A stretch of DNA of 64,000 bases from Geomonas ferrireducens (GTDB lineage: Bacteria; Desulfobacterota; Desulfuromonadia; Geobacterales; Geobacteraceae), in assembly GCF_004917065.1 (NCBI RefSeq), contig NZ_SSYA01000002.1:845897-909896 (forward strand), written 5' to 3'. A program made the position numbers and the translations under genes. Shown piece after piece: positions 34,092 through 44,050 of the stretch (positions within the stretch are counted from its first letter, which is position 1; each line of letters starts with the position of its first letter). The notes beneath the pieces were generated by a model. It was not told the DNA's origin, ran no database searches, and saw nothing but the letters and a program-made list of their open reading frames with translations.

Positions 34092-36005
34092 TTACGGCGT
34101 GGTCGCAGCCGCCTTCTCCTGGGTGAGCGAGGCTATAAATCCTCCATAAGACCTCAGTGTTATTCCATCGACGGTGGCCGTCGCCTGGTAAATGATGGAC
34201 TCAGCGTTGAACCCACCAGGTCCTGGCGCCTCCAGCGACACATTGCAGGTGAATATTCCCATGCCGTGATCGTCGGTCCTGACCGTTACGATTAAGGGGT
34301 CGGCGCCCGGGTATGTCACAGGCAAGCCCGGCAGCGGCGGTATCAGTTGAATCAGGGTATCCGGATTCCTCCCGGTGTTGTTTATCTCTATGGAGACGTC
34401 GAGATTCGGCAAAGGAACACCGTTGTTGTCGAGCGCCTGGAAAGGCACGAGTTGCTTGAAGGTGAAAAGTCCGGCGGCATCGGCGGGCAGGGACGCGGAA
34501 AGCGTGTTCAGGGTGCCGTCGGGATCGGTAGGCGCTTTCGAGGTGAGGAAATTTATCACATAGCTGTTCTGACGCACGACTTCGATGGTGGTGTACGCGG
34601 TCACGAGAGTGTCGTTCACGGTTGTGGTGGCCTGAACGATGATACTGGAGCTGGAATTAACGGTTCCCGACCTCAGGCGGCAAACCGCATTGCCAACGGA
34701 GTCGGTGCTTGCGAGGGTGGCGACACCCTGCGCCAAAACGTTGCCTGAGTAATCCACCATGTTGCCCGGGCCTGCCAGGACTTTGAAGGAAACCTCCTTG
34801 TTTTGCACCGGCTTCGGAGGAGACTGCAAGTCGGTGACGGAGGCGGTTAAAATGACGTCGCTGTTGACACCCACCGAAGCCTTGTCGCTGACCAGCGTCA
34901 TCTTGATGATGGACGCGGACAAAGGCTGCGTTGTTATCTGCACCGGCGCCAACGCCGTGACCGTGGTGTTATCAATGGTGGCTGATGCCTGCAAGATGAC
35001 GGCAGAGGTAGAGGCGGGGTTTAATGCGCGAATGCGTGCGAAGCACTCGCCTGACGAACCAGTGGTGGCGGCGGCGGTTATGACGGAGGCTTCGCCGGTA
35101 GCGACGCTGAAGTTGACCGTTTTGCCGGGAACCGGGGTTCCTCCGCTGTCTTTCAGAAAAGCGGTGACGTAAAACTCCTCGTTGTTGTCTACAACCTGCT
35201 TGCTCGGAGTCATGGTCAACCGGTAACTGACCGTCGAGTTCGCCGTAGGTACCACCTGGAATGGAACGTTGGCGACGATCTGATCGGTATTTACCGTGGT
35301 CGTCGCTTCGACGATAACGTTCGCTACGGCTGACGGGTTACCGGCTTTCACTATCGCCGTAGCCTGACCGTTGGAATCGGTGACGGAACTTGCCGTGAGC
35401 ATCGTGGCAGGTCCGGCGGCGACTCTGAAGCTCACGGGGAGATTGGCAACCGGATTGTTCGAGCCGTCGCGAGCGGTCGCGGTGATAAGGAGTTCCTGGT
35501 TGGGGCTGACCGCGCTGGAACTGGTGGCAAGGGACAACCGGGCGCTGTTGAGGTTGACGTCCGCCGGTGAGACCTGGAAGCTTCCGTAGCCGACAACGCT
35601 CTTTCCGGAAACGGTGGACGCTCCCTGAACTATGACGTTGGTCGTGACGGCGGTTGCGCCGGCCTTTATGAAGGCCAGAGCGACGCCGTTGGAATCGGTC
35701 TTGGCGGATGCGATGACAGCCGTCGCGGGTCCCGCCGCTATGGAGAAGTTGACGGTCTGATCGGCAACGGGACGGCTGTTGGCGTCCTTAAGGGTCGCCG
35801 TCACTATCATCTCCTCGTTGACCAACGCCGCTGTCTTGGCCGGAATAAGGGTCAGAGTATAAGGGGCGGTTCCCGTGTCGGTCCCGCCGATGGTCCCGCC
35901 AGGATTGAACGGATCGGCATTTCCGCTGGAACTACTGCCACACCCCGCCAAAGTCAGCACCAGAACCGGCAACAGTAGCAGTGCCGCCCTCACTATGTAT
36001 CGCAT
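34092..36005 (-). CDS. Lipoprotein with repeated bacterial Ig-like (Big-1) domains
   Basis: A 637-residue secreted lipoprotein with lipobox LTLAGC (Cys22) and a Ser/Gly linker. Four to five repeats follow, each about 100 residues, with the Big-1/invasin pattern: AxLKDxxxxPVxxxxVNFxVAxGxA, then TDSxGxAxAxIKAG and xxVIVQAxxTVxxxx. Such domains form rigid rods on the cell surface. It lies next to the tad pilus operon and a barrel gene, so a role in adhesion or matrix contact is possible. No C-terminal anchor or catalytic domain is seen. Confidence 0.82.
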   Translation of the reverse strand: MRYIVRAALLLLPVLVLTLAGCGSSSSGNADPFNPGGTIGGTDTGTAPYTLTLIPAKTAALVNEEMIVTATLKDANSRPVADQTVNFSIAAGPATAVIASAKTDSNGVALAFIKAGATAVTTNVIVQGASTVSGKSVVGYGSFQVSPADVNLNSARLSLATSSSAVSPNQELLITATARDGSNNPVANLPVSFRVAAGPATMLTASSVTDSNGQATAIVKAGNPSAVANVIVEATTTVNTDQIVANVPFQVVPTANSTVSYRLTMTPSKQVVDNNEEFYVTAFLKDSGGTPVPGKTVNFSVATGEASVITAAATTGSSGECFARIRALNPASTSAVILQASATIDNTTVTALAPVQITTQPLSASIIKMTLVSDKASVGVNSDVILTASVTDLQSPPKPVQNKEVSFKVLAGPGNMVDYSGNVLAQGVATLASTDSVGNAVCRLRSGTVNSSSSIIVQATTTVNDTLVTAYTTIEVVRQNSYVINFLTSKAPTDPDGTLNTLSASLPADAAGLFTFKQLVPFQALDNNGVPLPNLDVSIEINNTGRNPDTLIQLIPPLPGLPVTYPGADPLIVTVRTDDHGMGIFTCNVSLEAPGPGGFNAESIIYQATATVDGITLRSYGGFIASLTQEKAAATTP

Positions 36006-36041
36006 GTCCCCTCCTCGTAATGCAGTTGAACCTGCAAAAAG

Positions 36042-36125
36042 TTACTTCCTGCAAAGCCGCGAATAGATGAGAGCCAGTTCCACGGCGATAACCAGTAGAA
36101 TTACGCTGTCGAAATCGATGTGCAT
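36042..36125 (-). CDS. 27-residue single-pass membrane peptide
   Basis: A tiny frame starting at ATG 36125, with AAAGGAGG fifteen bases ahead. It encodes MHIDFDSVILLVIAVELALIY followed by SRLCRK, a single membrane helix with a basic tail. The strong ribosome-binding site and the placement between tadC and the Ig lipoprotein support a real gene. Its role is unknown; small helices of this kind often bind a larger membrane partner. Confidence 0.6.
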   Translation of the reverse strand: MHIDFDSVILLVIAVELALIYSRLCRK

Positions 36126-36156
36126 CGTGTGCGCCTCCTTTCTAGGTGCAGTTCCG

Positions 36157-37068
36157 TCATTTAAGCAGAGTCCTGCTGATCTGTACGTAAGCCGGCCCGA
36201 GGATGACAACCAGAAGAGCGGGGAAGACAAACAGGATCAGCGGGAAGATCATCTTGATGGTGGTCTTTGCGGCGGCCTCCTCGGCGATCTGCCTCCTCTT
36301 GGTGCGCAAGGTGTCGGCATGGACGGCAAGCGCCTGGCTGAGGCTTGTGCCGAAGCGCTCGGTCTGAGCCAGCATGGTGACGAAGGACTTCACGTCGTCG
36401 ACCATGGTCCGCTCTGCCATGTCCTTTAACGATTCTATGCGCGGCTTGCCCGCCCGCGTCTCCATAGTCGCCACCTTGATCTCTTTCGCCAGAGGGTCTT
36501 CAGCGAACTGCGGGGTTTCCGTCGTCTTGATGAGGGCGGCGTCCATGCTGAGCCCCGCGTCGACGCAGACGGTCAGAAGATCGAGGATGTCCGGCAGGGT
36601 ATGGAAGATCTTCAGCTGACGTTCGTTGTACTGGTGGTAGAGCCAGTAACTGGGTGCCAGATACCCCACTATCGCGAGGATGATGAGAACCAGCAGCAGT
36701 TGCAAATCGAGCTCGAGCCCCTTGGCCATGACGTAGACCAGGAAGAAAGCGCCGGGCAAAAGGCAGGTGAGCAGCAGCTTCGCCCCGAAGAAGACATAGA
36801 CGCTCTCCTTGCGGTAACCGGCGGCGACGAGCATCTTCGAGTACTTCCCCTGCTCCTTGGAGGAGAGGCTCAGCATCTTCCCCAGCTCTCCCAGTTGGTC
36901 GTACCACTGCGGGGCTTCCTCGACCAGTTCGACCTTGCTCACAGGCTTCACCTCAAACTTGTCGAGCCTGTTCTGTACGATGCTGCGCCGCGACATGTAC
37001 GGGTAGACCAGGGCCGCCGTCAGGAGCAGTATGGCGATGAATACCGTTGCGGTAATTGCGTAGACCAT
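36157..37068 (-). CDS. tadC: Tad pilus inner-membrane protein TadC
   Basis: A 303-residue GspF-family protein with hydrophobic segments near the N-terminus, around 100-140 and at the C-terminus, and the family stretch FAEDPLAKEIKVATMETRAG. It pairs with TadB as the inner-membrane base of the Flp pilus. AGGAGGA lies ahead of the ATG. It is the last tad gene of the operon; the 27-residue peptide follows after 32 bases. Confidence 0.9.
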   Translation of the reverse strand: MVYAITATVFIAILLLTAALVYPYMSRRSIVQNRLDKFEVKPVSKVELVEEAPQWYDQLGELGKMLSLSSKEQGKYSKMLVAAGYRKESVYVFFGAKLLLTCLLPGAFFLVYVMAKGLELDLQLLLVLIILAIVGYLAPSYWLYHQYNERQLKIFHTLPDILDLLTVCVDAGLSMDAALIKTTETPQFAEDPLAKEIKVATMETRAGKPRIESLKDMAERTMVDDVKSFVTMLAQTERFGTSLSQALAVHADTLRTKRRQIAEEAAAKTTIKMIFPLILFVFPALLVVILGPAYVQISRTLLK

Positions 37069-37078
37069 CGAGCTCCTC

Positions 37079-38044
37079 CTAGATCCTTATCCTGATGATC
37101 TTTCTAATGACGAACAGCCCTACGACCTGCAGGCAGACGGCAAGGCCCAGGACGTAAAGCCCTCTGGTTTCCTTGTATAGGACCGACTCGTAATGCGGGT
37201 TCAGGATGTTGAACATGAAGAAGGTGAATACCGGCAGAACGCCGAGCACGTACCCGGTCATGCGCCCCTGGGCGGTGTAGACCCTGACCTGCCGCCTTAT
37301 CTTCAACCGTTCCCGGATCGTCTTGGCCAGATTTTCCAGGATCTCCGAGAGGTTGCCGCCGACGTCGTTGTTGATGGCGATCGCGGTGGTGAAGAACCTG
37401 AGATCCAGGCTCTCGATCCTCTCGTTCATGTTGTTCAGGCTCTCGGTAATCCTCAAGCCCAAAAGCTGCTGATCATATGCGGTTTTGAAAAGCTCACCCA
37501 CGGGGTTCTGGATCTCCTCACCCACGAGTTGGATGGCGCTCGTAAAGGAGTGCCCCGCGCGCAGCGAGCGTGAGATCATGGTGAGGGCATCAGGAAAAAG
37601 CTCGGTGAACTTTTCAAAGCGCTGTGTGATCTTGAAGTTCAGGAAGATGAACGGAGAGAGCGAGAACCCCACCGCAATGAGCAGGGAAATGAGGATGGAC
37701 TTGATCATAAAGAGCGAGATGACGAAGCCGAACAGGATAAGCCCGGCCGTCAGCATGACAAAGCGCGACGAGGTGATCTCAAGGCCTGCGTGGTCGAGCT
37801 TCTTGTCCAGGTCACGGGTGAGAGGGAAAGAGGCAAGGATACGGTCTAGGGGCGGGGTCTCCCTGATGATCTCGGCGCGCAGATCCTCGGGTATCCCCTG
37901 GGCGTCTGTATCGCGGGCGAGACGCTGCAGGCGCCTTTTGAGCTCGTACTTGGGCGAGGTCCTGACCGCTGCGACGCCGAGATAGACGGTGAGGCAGAGG
38001 CAGAAGACCGCCAGGAAGGTCACGATCACGATCGGTAGCAGCAA
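37079..38044 (-). CDS. tadB: Tad pilus inner-membrane protein TadB
   Basis: A 321-residue GspF-family protein with an N-terminal membrane helix and three further ones, and the central motif LFPDALTMISRSLRAGHSF. TTG at 38044 follows GGAGGAGG by five bases. Ten bases separate it from tadC and twelve from tadA, as in most tad operons. Works with TadA and TadC in pilus extrusion. Confidence 0.9.
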   Translation of the reverse strand: MLLPIVIVTFLAVFCLCLTVYLGVAAVRTSPKYELKRRLQRLARDTDAQGIPEDLRAEIIRETPPLDRILASFPLTRDLDKKLDHAGLEITSSRFVMLTAGLILFGFVISLFMIKSILISLLIAVGFSLSPFIFLNFKITQRFEKFTELFPDALTMISRSLRAGHSFTSAIQLVGEEIQNPVGELFKTAYDQQLLGLRITESLNNMNERIESLDLRFFTTAIAINNDVGGNLSEILENLAKTIRERLKIRRQVRVYTAQGRMTGYVLGVLPVFTFFMFNILNPHYESVLYKETRGLYVLGLAVCLQVVGLFVIRKIIRIRI

Positions 38045-38056
38045 GGCTCCCTCCTC

Positions 38057-39361
38057 CTAGTTCTCGAAGATCCCCTGGGGGAGTTCGAAGCCGTAGACCC
38101 TGAAGCGCTCGGCGAACATGGGGCGCACCCCGGTCGCGCGATACACGCCGACCACCCTCCCCTCCTTGTCGATGCCGCGCTGGTCGAAGACGAATATGTC
38201 GTGCATGACGATGGTGTTTCCTTCCATGCCGGTTATCTCGGAGAGCTTGACCACCTTCCTGGTCCCGTCCGAGAAACGCACGAGCTGAACGACTATGTTC
38301 AGTGCCGAGGCCACCTGTTCCCGGATGGCGCGTTCCGGCAGATCCATGCCGGCCATGAGCACCATGGTCTCGATACGTGCGAGCGCGTCCCTCGTGGTGT
38401 TCGCGTGGACCGTGGATATCGAGCCGTCGTGACCGGTGTTCATCGCCTGGAGCATGTCGAGCGCCTCGCCGCCACGGATCTCGCCAAGGATGATACGGTC
38501 CGGCCGCATCCTGAGGGCGTTGCGCACGAGATCGCGCTGGGTGACTTCTCCACGACCCTCGATGTTCGCTGGGCGCGTTTCGAGCCGCACCACGTGGTCC
38601 TGTTTCAGGTGGAGCTCGGCGGAGTCCTCTATGGTGATCACACGCTCGTCATGGGGGATGTATTCGGACAGGACGTTCAGCATGGTCGTCTTACCGGTAC
38701 CGGTACCCCCGGAAACGAGGATGTTGAGCCTGGTCTTCACCGCCCCTTCGAGCATTTTCTCCATGCGGGCGTCGAGCGTGCCGAGGTTCAAAAGATCGCT
38801 CATCTTGAGCGGGTCCTGCCCGAAGCGGCGGATGGAGAGGACGGGGCCGTCCAGGGCCAGCGGCGGGATGATGGCGTTCACGCGCGAGCCGTCAGGGAGC
38901 CTCGCGTCGACGTAGGGTGAGGACTCGTCGATGCGCCTTCCCACCTTAGAGACGATACGCTCGATGATCTGGAGCAGATGGGCGTTGTCCTTGAAGCAGA
39001 CCTCGGAGCGGACCAGCTTGCCGAAGCGCTCGACGTAGACCTGCGAACTTTTGTTCACCAGGATATCGGAGACGTGCGGGTCGGCGAGCAGGGGTTCCAG
39101 TGGGCCCAGACCGAAGGTCTCGTGCTGGATCTCGACGACCAGGCGGTCCCTCTCGAACTGGTTGAGGGGAACCCCTTCCTCGATGATCAGGTTTTCAATG
39201 ACGAAACCGATCTCCCGGTTCAGTTCGTTGGCGCCAAGCAGGTCCAGTTTGGCGAGGTCGAGCCTCTCGATCAGGCGCCGGTGGATGCGGCTTTTGAGGT
39301 CCTGGAAGAATTCCTGGTCCTTCATGCTGCCCGGCATTTGAAATGGGTTGTTGGGAACCAT
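38057..39361 (-). CDS. tadA: Tad secretion ATPase TadA/CpaF
   Basis: A 434-residue type II/IV secretion ATPase. It has an N-terminal domain, a Walker [10 protein letters not shown] (about 217-225), an Asp box [12 protein letters not shown] (about 244-255), Walker [16 protein letters not shown] (about 290-304) and the His box [13 protein letters not shown]. It powers Flp pilus assembly. The reading frame has GAGG upstream of the ATG and continues in register to tadB with twelve spare bases. Confidence 0.93.
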   Translation of the reverse strand: MVPNNPFQMPGSMKDQEFFQDLKSRIHRRLIERLDLAKLDLLGANELNREIGFVIENLIIEEGVPLNQFERDRLVVEIQHETFGLGPLEPLLADPHVSDILVNKSSQVYVERFGKLVRSEVCFKDNAHLLQIIERIVSKVGRRIDESSPYVDARLPDGSRVNAIIPPLALDGPVLSIRRFGQDPLKMSDLLNLGTLDARMEKMLEGAVKTRLNILVSGGTGTGKTTMLNVLSEYIPHDERVITIEDSAELHLKQDHVVRLETRPANIEGRGEVTQRDLVRNALRMRPDRIILGEIRGGEALDMLQAMNTGHDGSISTVHANTTRDALARIETMVLMAGMDLPERAIREQVASALNIVVQLVRFSDGTRKVVKLSEITGMEGNTIVMHDIFVFDQRGIDKEGRVVGVYRATGVRPMFAERFRVYGFELPQGIFEN

Positions 39362-39422
39362 AGAAGAACCTCTCGTTTTCCGGCAGCCGCGGGAAGCCTC
39401 ACCTTTGGTGAGGCCGCGGGCG

Positions 39423-40550
39423 CTACTGTTTCGTCATCATCTCGGCCAGGTTGAGGATCGCCTTACTCACGGCGGAGCCGGGGGAAATCCTGACCACGGG
39501 CATCCCCTTGTTGATCGACCCCACCACATCCATGTAATCGTTGGGTATGGTCTGGTAGACGGTATGGCCTAGCACCTTTTCGGCGTCCTTCACCTGGATG
39601 TCCGCCTTCGGCAGGTAGCGGTTCACCACGAGCTTCACACGGTCCTTTCTCAGCCCCTTTCTTTCCATCGCCGAGAGGTAACGCTTGCTGTTTTTGAGCG
39701 CGGGGAGGCTGAGCGTAGTGGTGAAGAGAATCAGGTCGGAGGATTCGAAAATCGCCATGTTGCATCCGATAAGCGGGCCGCCGCAATCCACGACGACATA
39801 GGTGAAGACCCCCCGCAGGAACTCGAGGATGCGGCGCACCTGGTCCGGGGTGATCAAGATGGCGTCGTCCACCTCGTTGGGTTCCGTGAGAACGAAGGGA
39901 CCGGAACTGTGCCTGGTCATCACCGTCATGAGGAAGTTCGCGTCGAGTCGATCTATGTTGCTCGTGACGCTGCTCAGCGTGTAGGTCGGGCTGACATCGA
40001 GAAAGGTGCTGATGTCGCCGGAGTAGAGGTTCAGGTCGACAAGGGCGACCCTGGTCCCTTCCGAGGCAAGGCTCGCGGCGAGGTTTACCGCTACCGTCGT
40101 GGTACCTACCCCTCCGGTCGGGTAGTAGACCGAGAAGATCCTCCCCCTGGGGGTGTCGTCGGCGCCCTTGGCGAAGAGGAAGCGTCCCACCTTCTGCAGC
40201 GCCTGTTTAAGTTCCTCCTGGGTGATGGGGCGCAGCATGTATTCCACGGCACCGGCGCGCATGAGCGACAGGATCCAGTCCGAGCTCTTCTCGGCGGCGC
40301 TCACGATGACCGAGGTCCTCGGGAACTTGGCGCAGATGAGCTGCACTTCCTGCATACCCTTTTGTATGTCGTCCACCTCGAGCATGACGACGTTCGGGGA
40401 TGACTTCTCGATCATCCGCAGCCCCTCGGAGAAGTCGCTCGCCGAGCCGACTATCCCTATCGTTTCCGAAAAAGGGCGCAGGGTGGCTTCTATCGCGGTC
40501 CTGGCGGAGTGATCGCTATCTATGATGACCAGTGAGATGTGTGGCTGCAT
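39423..40550 (-). CDS. tadZ: Tad pilus localisation ATPase TadZ/CpaE
   Basis: A 375-residue protein of the CpaE/TadZ type. The N-terminal third is a receiver-like domain ([20 protein letters not shown]), the rest a MinD-like ATPase with the deviant P-loop [20 protein letters not shown] and [13 protein letters not shown]. The loop has Thr where most P-loops have Lys. Members direct the pilus machine to a cell pole. It sits directly upstream of tadA, as usual. Confidence 0.9.
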   Translation of the reverse strand: MQPHISLVIIDSDHSARTAIEATLRPFSETIGIVGSASDFSEGLRMIEKSSPNVVMLEVDDIQKGMQEVQLICAKFPRTSVIVSAAEKSSDWILSLMRAGAVEYMLRPITQEELKQALQKVGRFLFAKGADDTPRGRIFSVYYPTGGVGTTTVAVNLAASLASEGTRVALVDLNLYSGDISTFLDVSPTYTLSSVTSNIDRLDANFLMTVMTRHSSGPFVLTEPNEVDDAILITPDQVRRILEFLRGVFTYVVVDCGGPLIGCNMAIFESSDLILFTTTLSLPALKNSKRYLSAMERKGLRKDRVKLVVNRYLPKADIQVKDAEKVLGHTVYQTIPNDYMDVVGSINKGMPVVRISPGSAVSKAILNLAEMMTKQ

Positions 40551-40574
40551 GCAACGGTCCTTTTGGCTGCGGCG

Positions 40575-41633
40575 TTATTTCACGAGTACCGGAGATTTCC
40601 CCATGAGGGAGGGATCTCCGCAGGGAAGACAATCGAGCCTGCTAAAGGTGACCCCCGGGGTGGCACCTCGGTCCACGTCGACGATCCAGGCGATGGCGAA
40701 GGTGTTCAGCGGGTACGGGATGGGCTGATCGCCAGGCGGGCAGGAAGGAACCGGCGCCCCGTACTTGTCGACGCCCGGGCTAAGTATCGGGACAATGACC
40801 TCCCATTTGCCGTCGGCGTCTTTTTGGCTGTTGAATTCATCCTGCAGTTCCTTAACCGCCTCCCCCACACCGTTGTTGGTGTAAATCCCCTTGTTGCAGA
40901 CATCGGCAGGGTGCATTTCGCCGTGGATGTACTTGGCGATGTCGCTTTGCGGCCCGAGATCGGTCGCCGCCGAGGTGAAGGAAAAATCGGTCCACCCGAC
41001 GGTGAGCTCAGGCGGGGGTGCGGTGGCCCCGGACTGCTTGAAGAAGAACTTGACCGGCGCCGCAACGCTCGGAGGCGTGGGCATGCTGCACGGCGTCAGG
41101 CAAAGGGCGATCGGAATGGTCGGCCTCGGCGGCCGCATGGCAATCGCCTCTGCGGAAGCGGACATCTCGGGCCACCCCTCCCCTCCGCCCGGCAAGAGGG
41201 CGAAGATCTTGCCGAAAAAAAGCTGCACCTTGCCCTGTTCAGCGGCGCTTGCTCCGGCAACCGTCCTGCGCGCAACCACCCGGACGGCGTTGATCGGAAA
41301 TCTGGCCGTTGAGAAGCTCGGCGTCGCGGTGGCGGTCCAGTTCCCGATGGTTACGTCCCCTTCGGTGACCGCCACATCGTCTCCCGCCGCCTTGTTCTTC
41401 GCCGCGAATTCGATCGCCTTCTGCTTTACCGACGCGCTGTCGCCAAGGTTCATGGCAGCACCGGCCAAAGCCGCGGCATCGGCAGCATTTTGCAGCTGCC
41501 CTCGCGTCACGTACATGTAGCCCAGGTCGACGGCGAGACTGACGAAGCCGACCAGCACCACGATCATGAGCGCAAGGTAGACGACGGCAAATCCCCTATG
41601 ATCGCTTTTTCTTATTCGCCTGTTGGCATCCAT
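40575..41633 (-). CDS. TadG-like pilus protein (Tad domain)
   Basis: A 352-residue protein with the N-terminal TadE-like signal helix (GFAVVYLALMIVVLVGFVSL) followed by the Tad domain start VDLGYMYVTRGQLQNAADAA. The C-terminal 200 residues are unlike other proteins I recognise and lie probably in the periplasm. In tad loci such proteins are minor pilins or pilus anchors. Its start codon lies inside the end of the secretin gene (overlap 41612-41633). Confidence 0.78.
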   Translation of the reverse strand: MDANRRIRKSDHRGFAVVYLALMIVVLVGFVSLAVDLGYMYVTRGQLQNAADAAALAGAAMNLGDSASVKQKAIEFAAKNKAAGDDVAVTEGDVTIGNWTATATPSFSTARFPINAVRVVARRTVAGASAAEQGKVQLFFGKIFALLPGGGEGWPEMSASAEAIAMRPPRPTIPIALCLTPCSMPTPPSVAAPVKFFFKQSGATAPPPELTVGWTDFSFTSAATDLGPQSDIAKYIHGEMHPADVCNKGIYTNNGVGEAVKELQDEFNSQKDADGKWEVIVPILSPGVDKYGAPVPSCPPGDQPIPYPLNTFAIAWIVDVDRGATPGVTFSRLDCLPCGDPSLMGKSPVLVK

Positions 41634-43066
41634 GACAGTTCCCTCTCCTGTTCAGGAGTAAGCTTCTTGTCGGTAGGCAGTGCGGTCTTTACTCCCGGCG
41701 CCGTCGGTTTCACGATCTTCGGTGTGATGAAGAAAACAAGTTCCTTCTCTTTCATGTCCTTGGTGCTGGAACGAAACAACGCGCCCAGGATCGGGATATC
41801 TCCGAGCAGCGGGATCTTGGACATGTTCTTGATCTCCTCCTCCTGAAGCAGCCCGGCAAGGACCAGGCTCTCGCCGTCCTTGAGCTCCACGCTCGTATCC
41901 ACGTTTCTCGTATCGATGATCGGATACCCGTTCACTGGGAGATATCCCTGGATGCTGCTCACCTCGGCGGGGTTGATCTTCAACGAGATCAAGCCGTTCT
42001 CCATGACTTCAGGCTTGAACTTGAGCTTGATGCCGACCGTCTCGTACCGGATGGTCGTTGCCGCGGTACCGTTGGAGCTTTCGACTACGCTGAGAGGTAT
42101 CTTGGTCCCGGCAAGGAAGTTCCCCTCCTGGTTGCTTTTGACCAGCAGGTTCGGTTCCGCCAGCACCTTGGCCAGCCCCTTGGTGCTAAGGGCCTGGAGG
42201 ACCGCGCCGATGCCGGCGGGAAAGTAGGAGACCCCGGCCTGGAAGGCCCCCAACGAGGCGAGGTCTCCCATGGCGGGTGAGGTTCCCGTAAGAGCCCCGT
42301 CAGGCCCGGCAACGAGGTTCGAGTACCCCTCGGCGGAACTTCCTTTCACCAGGAAACTGATGCCGAGTTTTTTGAGGGATGTTTTGTCGACCTGGGCCAC
42401 TTTCACCTGAAGCAGCACCTGCTGTGGCTCGTTCACCGTGATGTTGTTGATCACCTTCCCCGAGTAGGCCTTGGCGAGCTCGAACGCCTTCGTCCTTGTC
42501 TGGTCGTTGGCGACGTTGCCGGAGAGGACCACGGTGTCGTTGGCGTACTGGACCTCGATGCCGTCGCCGGGTGCCATTTCCTTCAACTGGGCCTGGATCG
42601 CATCACGGTCGCCGACCACCCTGAGGTCGAAGAAGGTCGGGACCGGACGTTCGTCGCCGTCCCCCTTGGTCCATATGATCATGCTGGTGTTGCCGATGGA
42701 AATCCCGTCCAGTTTCAGCACGTACTCGGACAGGATCTCGGGCACGACGAACTTATTGGTGTTTCCCGCATCCGCTTCGGAACTTCTTTTTCTCGCGGCG
42801 GCGGCGGGGACGACGTTAGATGCGTCGGCAGTCCCGGGTCGGGCGGCGGCCACCGTCACTTCCGTATCCCTGTCCGTCGCCTCTTTCCTCGTGTTGGCCA
42901 GCGTCACAAGCACGATCCTCTTGTTCTGGCTTTTGAAGTCCACCAGGATGCTCTTGTACAGGCCGACCTCCAGGGGAACGCCGGCACGCGCCACGGTCAC
43001 ATATGTGCAGGTCACCAACAACGCCCAGACCAAAAGCCGCAGTTGTTTTTTCAGGACGGTTATCAT
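41612..43066 (-). CDS. rcpA: Tad outer-membrane secretin RcpA/CpaC
   Basis: A 484-residue secretin with signal-like N-terminus, a BON-like domain (about 150-215) and the C-terminal secretin domain with PLLGDIPILGALFRS near residues 432-446 and the VPVxxxG-type ring motifs. Forms the outer-membrane pore for the Flp pilus. ATG 43066 has GAGGTG five bases before it. It overlaps the following TadG-like gene. Confidence 0.92.
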   Translation of the reverse strand: MITVLKKQLRLLVWALLVTCTYVTVARAGVPLEVGLYKSILVDFKSQNKRIVLVTLANTRKEATDRDTEVTVAAARPGTADASNVVPAAAARKRSSEADAGNTNKFVVPEILSEYVLKLDGISIGNTSMIIWTKGDGDERPVPTFFDLRVVGDRDAIQAQLKEMAPGDGIEVQYANDTVVLSGNVANDQTRTKAFELAKAYSGKVINNITVNEPQQVLLQVKVAQVDKTSLKKLGISFLVKGSSAEGYSNLVAGPDGALTGTSPAMGDLASLGAFQAGVSYFPAGIGAVLQALSTKGLAKVLAEPNLLVKSNQEGNFLAGTKIPLSVVESSNGTAATTIRYETVGIKLKFKPEVMENGLISLKINPAEVSSIQGYLPVNGYPIIDTRNVDTSVELKDGESLVLAGLLQEEEIKNMSKIPLLGDIPILGALFRSSTKDMKEKELVFFITPKIVKPTAPGVKTALPTDKKLTPEQERELSWMPTGE

Positions 43067-43100
43067 CAATGCACCTCATTTGAGCTTATGTGGTTAGCAC

Positions 43101-44027
43101 CTATTGAAGAACGAACTCCTTGGTCGTGCGGACACCGCCGTCGATCAAGGTGACGGTGTGTCCTGACCGCTGCGGCTGGACCTGCACCTGGGCCTTGGGC
43201 TTTGGCGCCGATACCGGGCGCGGGGCCTTGCGCACCGGGCGCTTGGCAACTGCCTTCACAGGTTGTGGTGCGGCCGGGGGGGCCTCCGCCTGAACGGGGG
43301 GCATCGAGGAGCCGGCAAGAACCTTCGCTACGGTGGCCCCCTTGGCGTAGATGGGGCCGGTGTCGGCGATGTTTCTCAACAGAAGCTGAAGCGAGCCCTT
43401 GCTGCCACCGACGACGAGTTTCTCCGCGTCGTCCGGCACGAGGTCGAGGGTGACCGTCGGGACGACGACGGGCTTGCCCTCTTTCTGGTCGGTGATTTGC
43501 CCGGTGGCGAGCACCGGGATGTTCTGGAGGATGATCTTGCTGATGTTCTCGCCTTGAGATCCTGGCAGGGGGGTGGTGAGGACTACGTCGACGCGGTCAT
43601 TGGGCGTGATGAAACCGGCGACCCCGGCGACCTCGTTCACAGCGACGGTAACGGCTCGGTGCCCAAGGGGGATGATGTAGGTCATGAAGCCGGACCCGGG
43701 AACACCGGCCCTCGGCTTCAGCTTCTGCTCGGTTACCGCGTCACCGCTTGAGATGGGGCGTATGGCCACGCGCCCGACCAGGGACTTTACCTCGGAGCTG
43801 CTGCCGGGGGGAATGCTGTCCTTTGGCCAAGTCGTCACCTTCAACTGCGGCTCGGTAATGGTGCCGCCAATGGGGATGTCACCTGCGGCCACCACGATAC
43901 TCTGTGGCTGGACCGCCTTGGTCTTATTCATCTCCGTTTGCAGATAGTGGAAGGTGAGCCAGGCCGCGATTCCCGCGAAAACAAGCGCAAGAACCGCTAC
44001 AACGATTACCGCCTTCGGTCGAGTCAT
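43101..44027 (-). CDS. rcpC: Tad pilus assembly protein RcpC/CpaB
   Basis: A 308-residue periplasmic protein with an N-terminal membrane anchor (VIVVAVLALVFAGIAAWLTF), a SAF domain at about 40-110 and a CpaB-type domain to about 250, then a Pro/Ala/Lys-rich stretch. CpaB proteins help the secretin contact the peptidoglycan or modify the pore. It is 34 bases upstream of the secretin gene. Confidence 0.9.
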   Translation of the reverse strand: MTRPKAVIVVAVLALVFAGIAAWLTFHYLQTEMNKTKAVQPQSIVVAAGDIPIGGTITEPQLKVTTWPKDSIPPGSSSEVKSLVGRVAIRPISSGDAVTEQKLKPRAGVPGSGFMTYIIPLGHRAVTVAVNEVAGVAGFITPNDRVDVVLTTPLPGSQGENISKIILQNIPVLATGQITDQKEGKPVVVPTVTLDLVPDDAEKLVVGGSKGSLQLLLRNIADTGPIYAKGATVAKVLAGSSMPPVQAEAPPAAPQPVKAVAKRPVRKAPRPVSAPKPKAQVQVQPQRSGHTVTLIDGGVRTTKEFVLQ

Positions 44028-44050
44028 AGCACCTCCTGAGGGTAGGCAGA

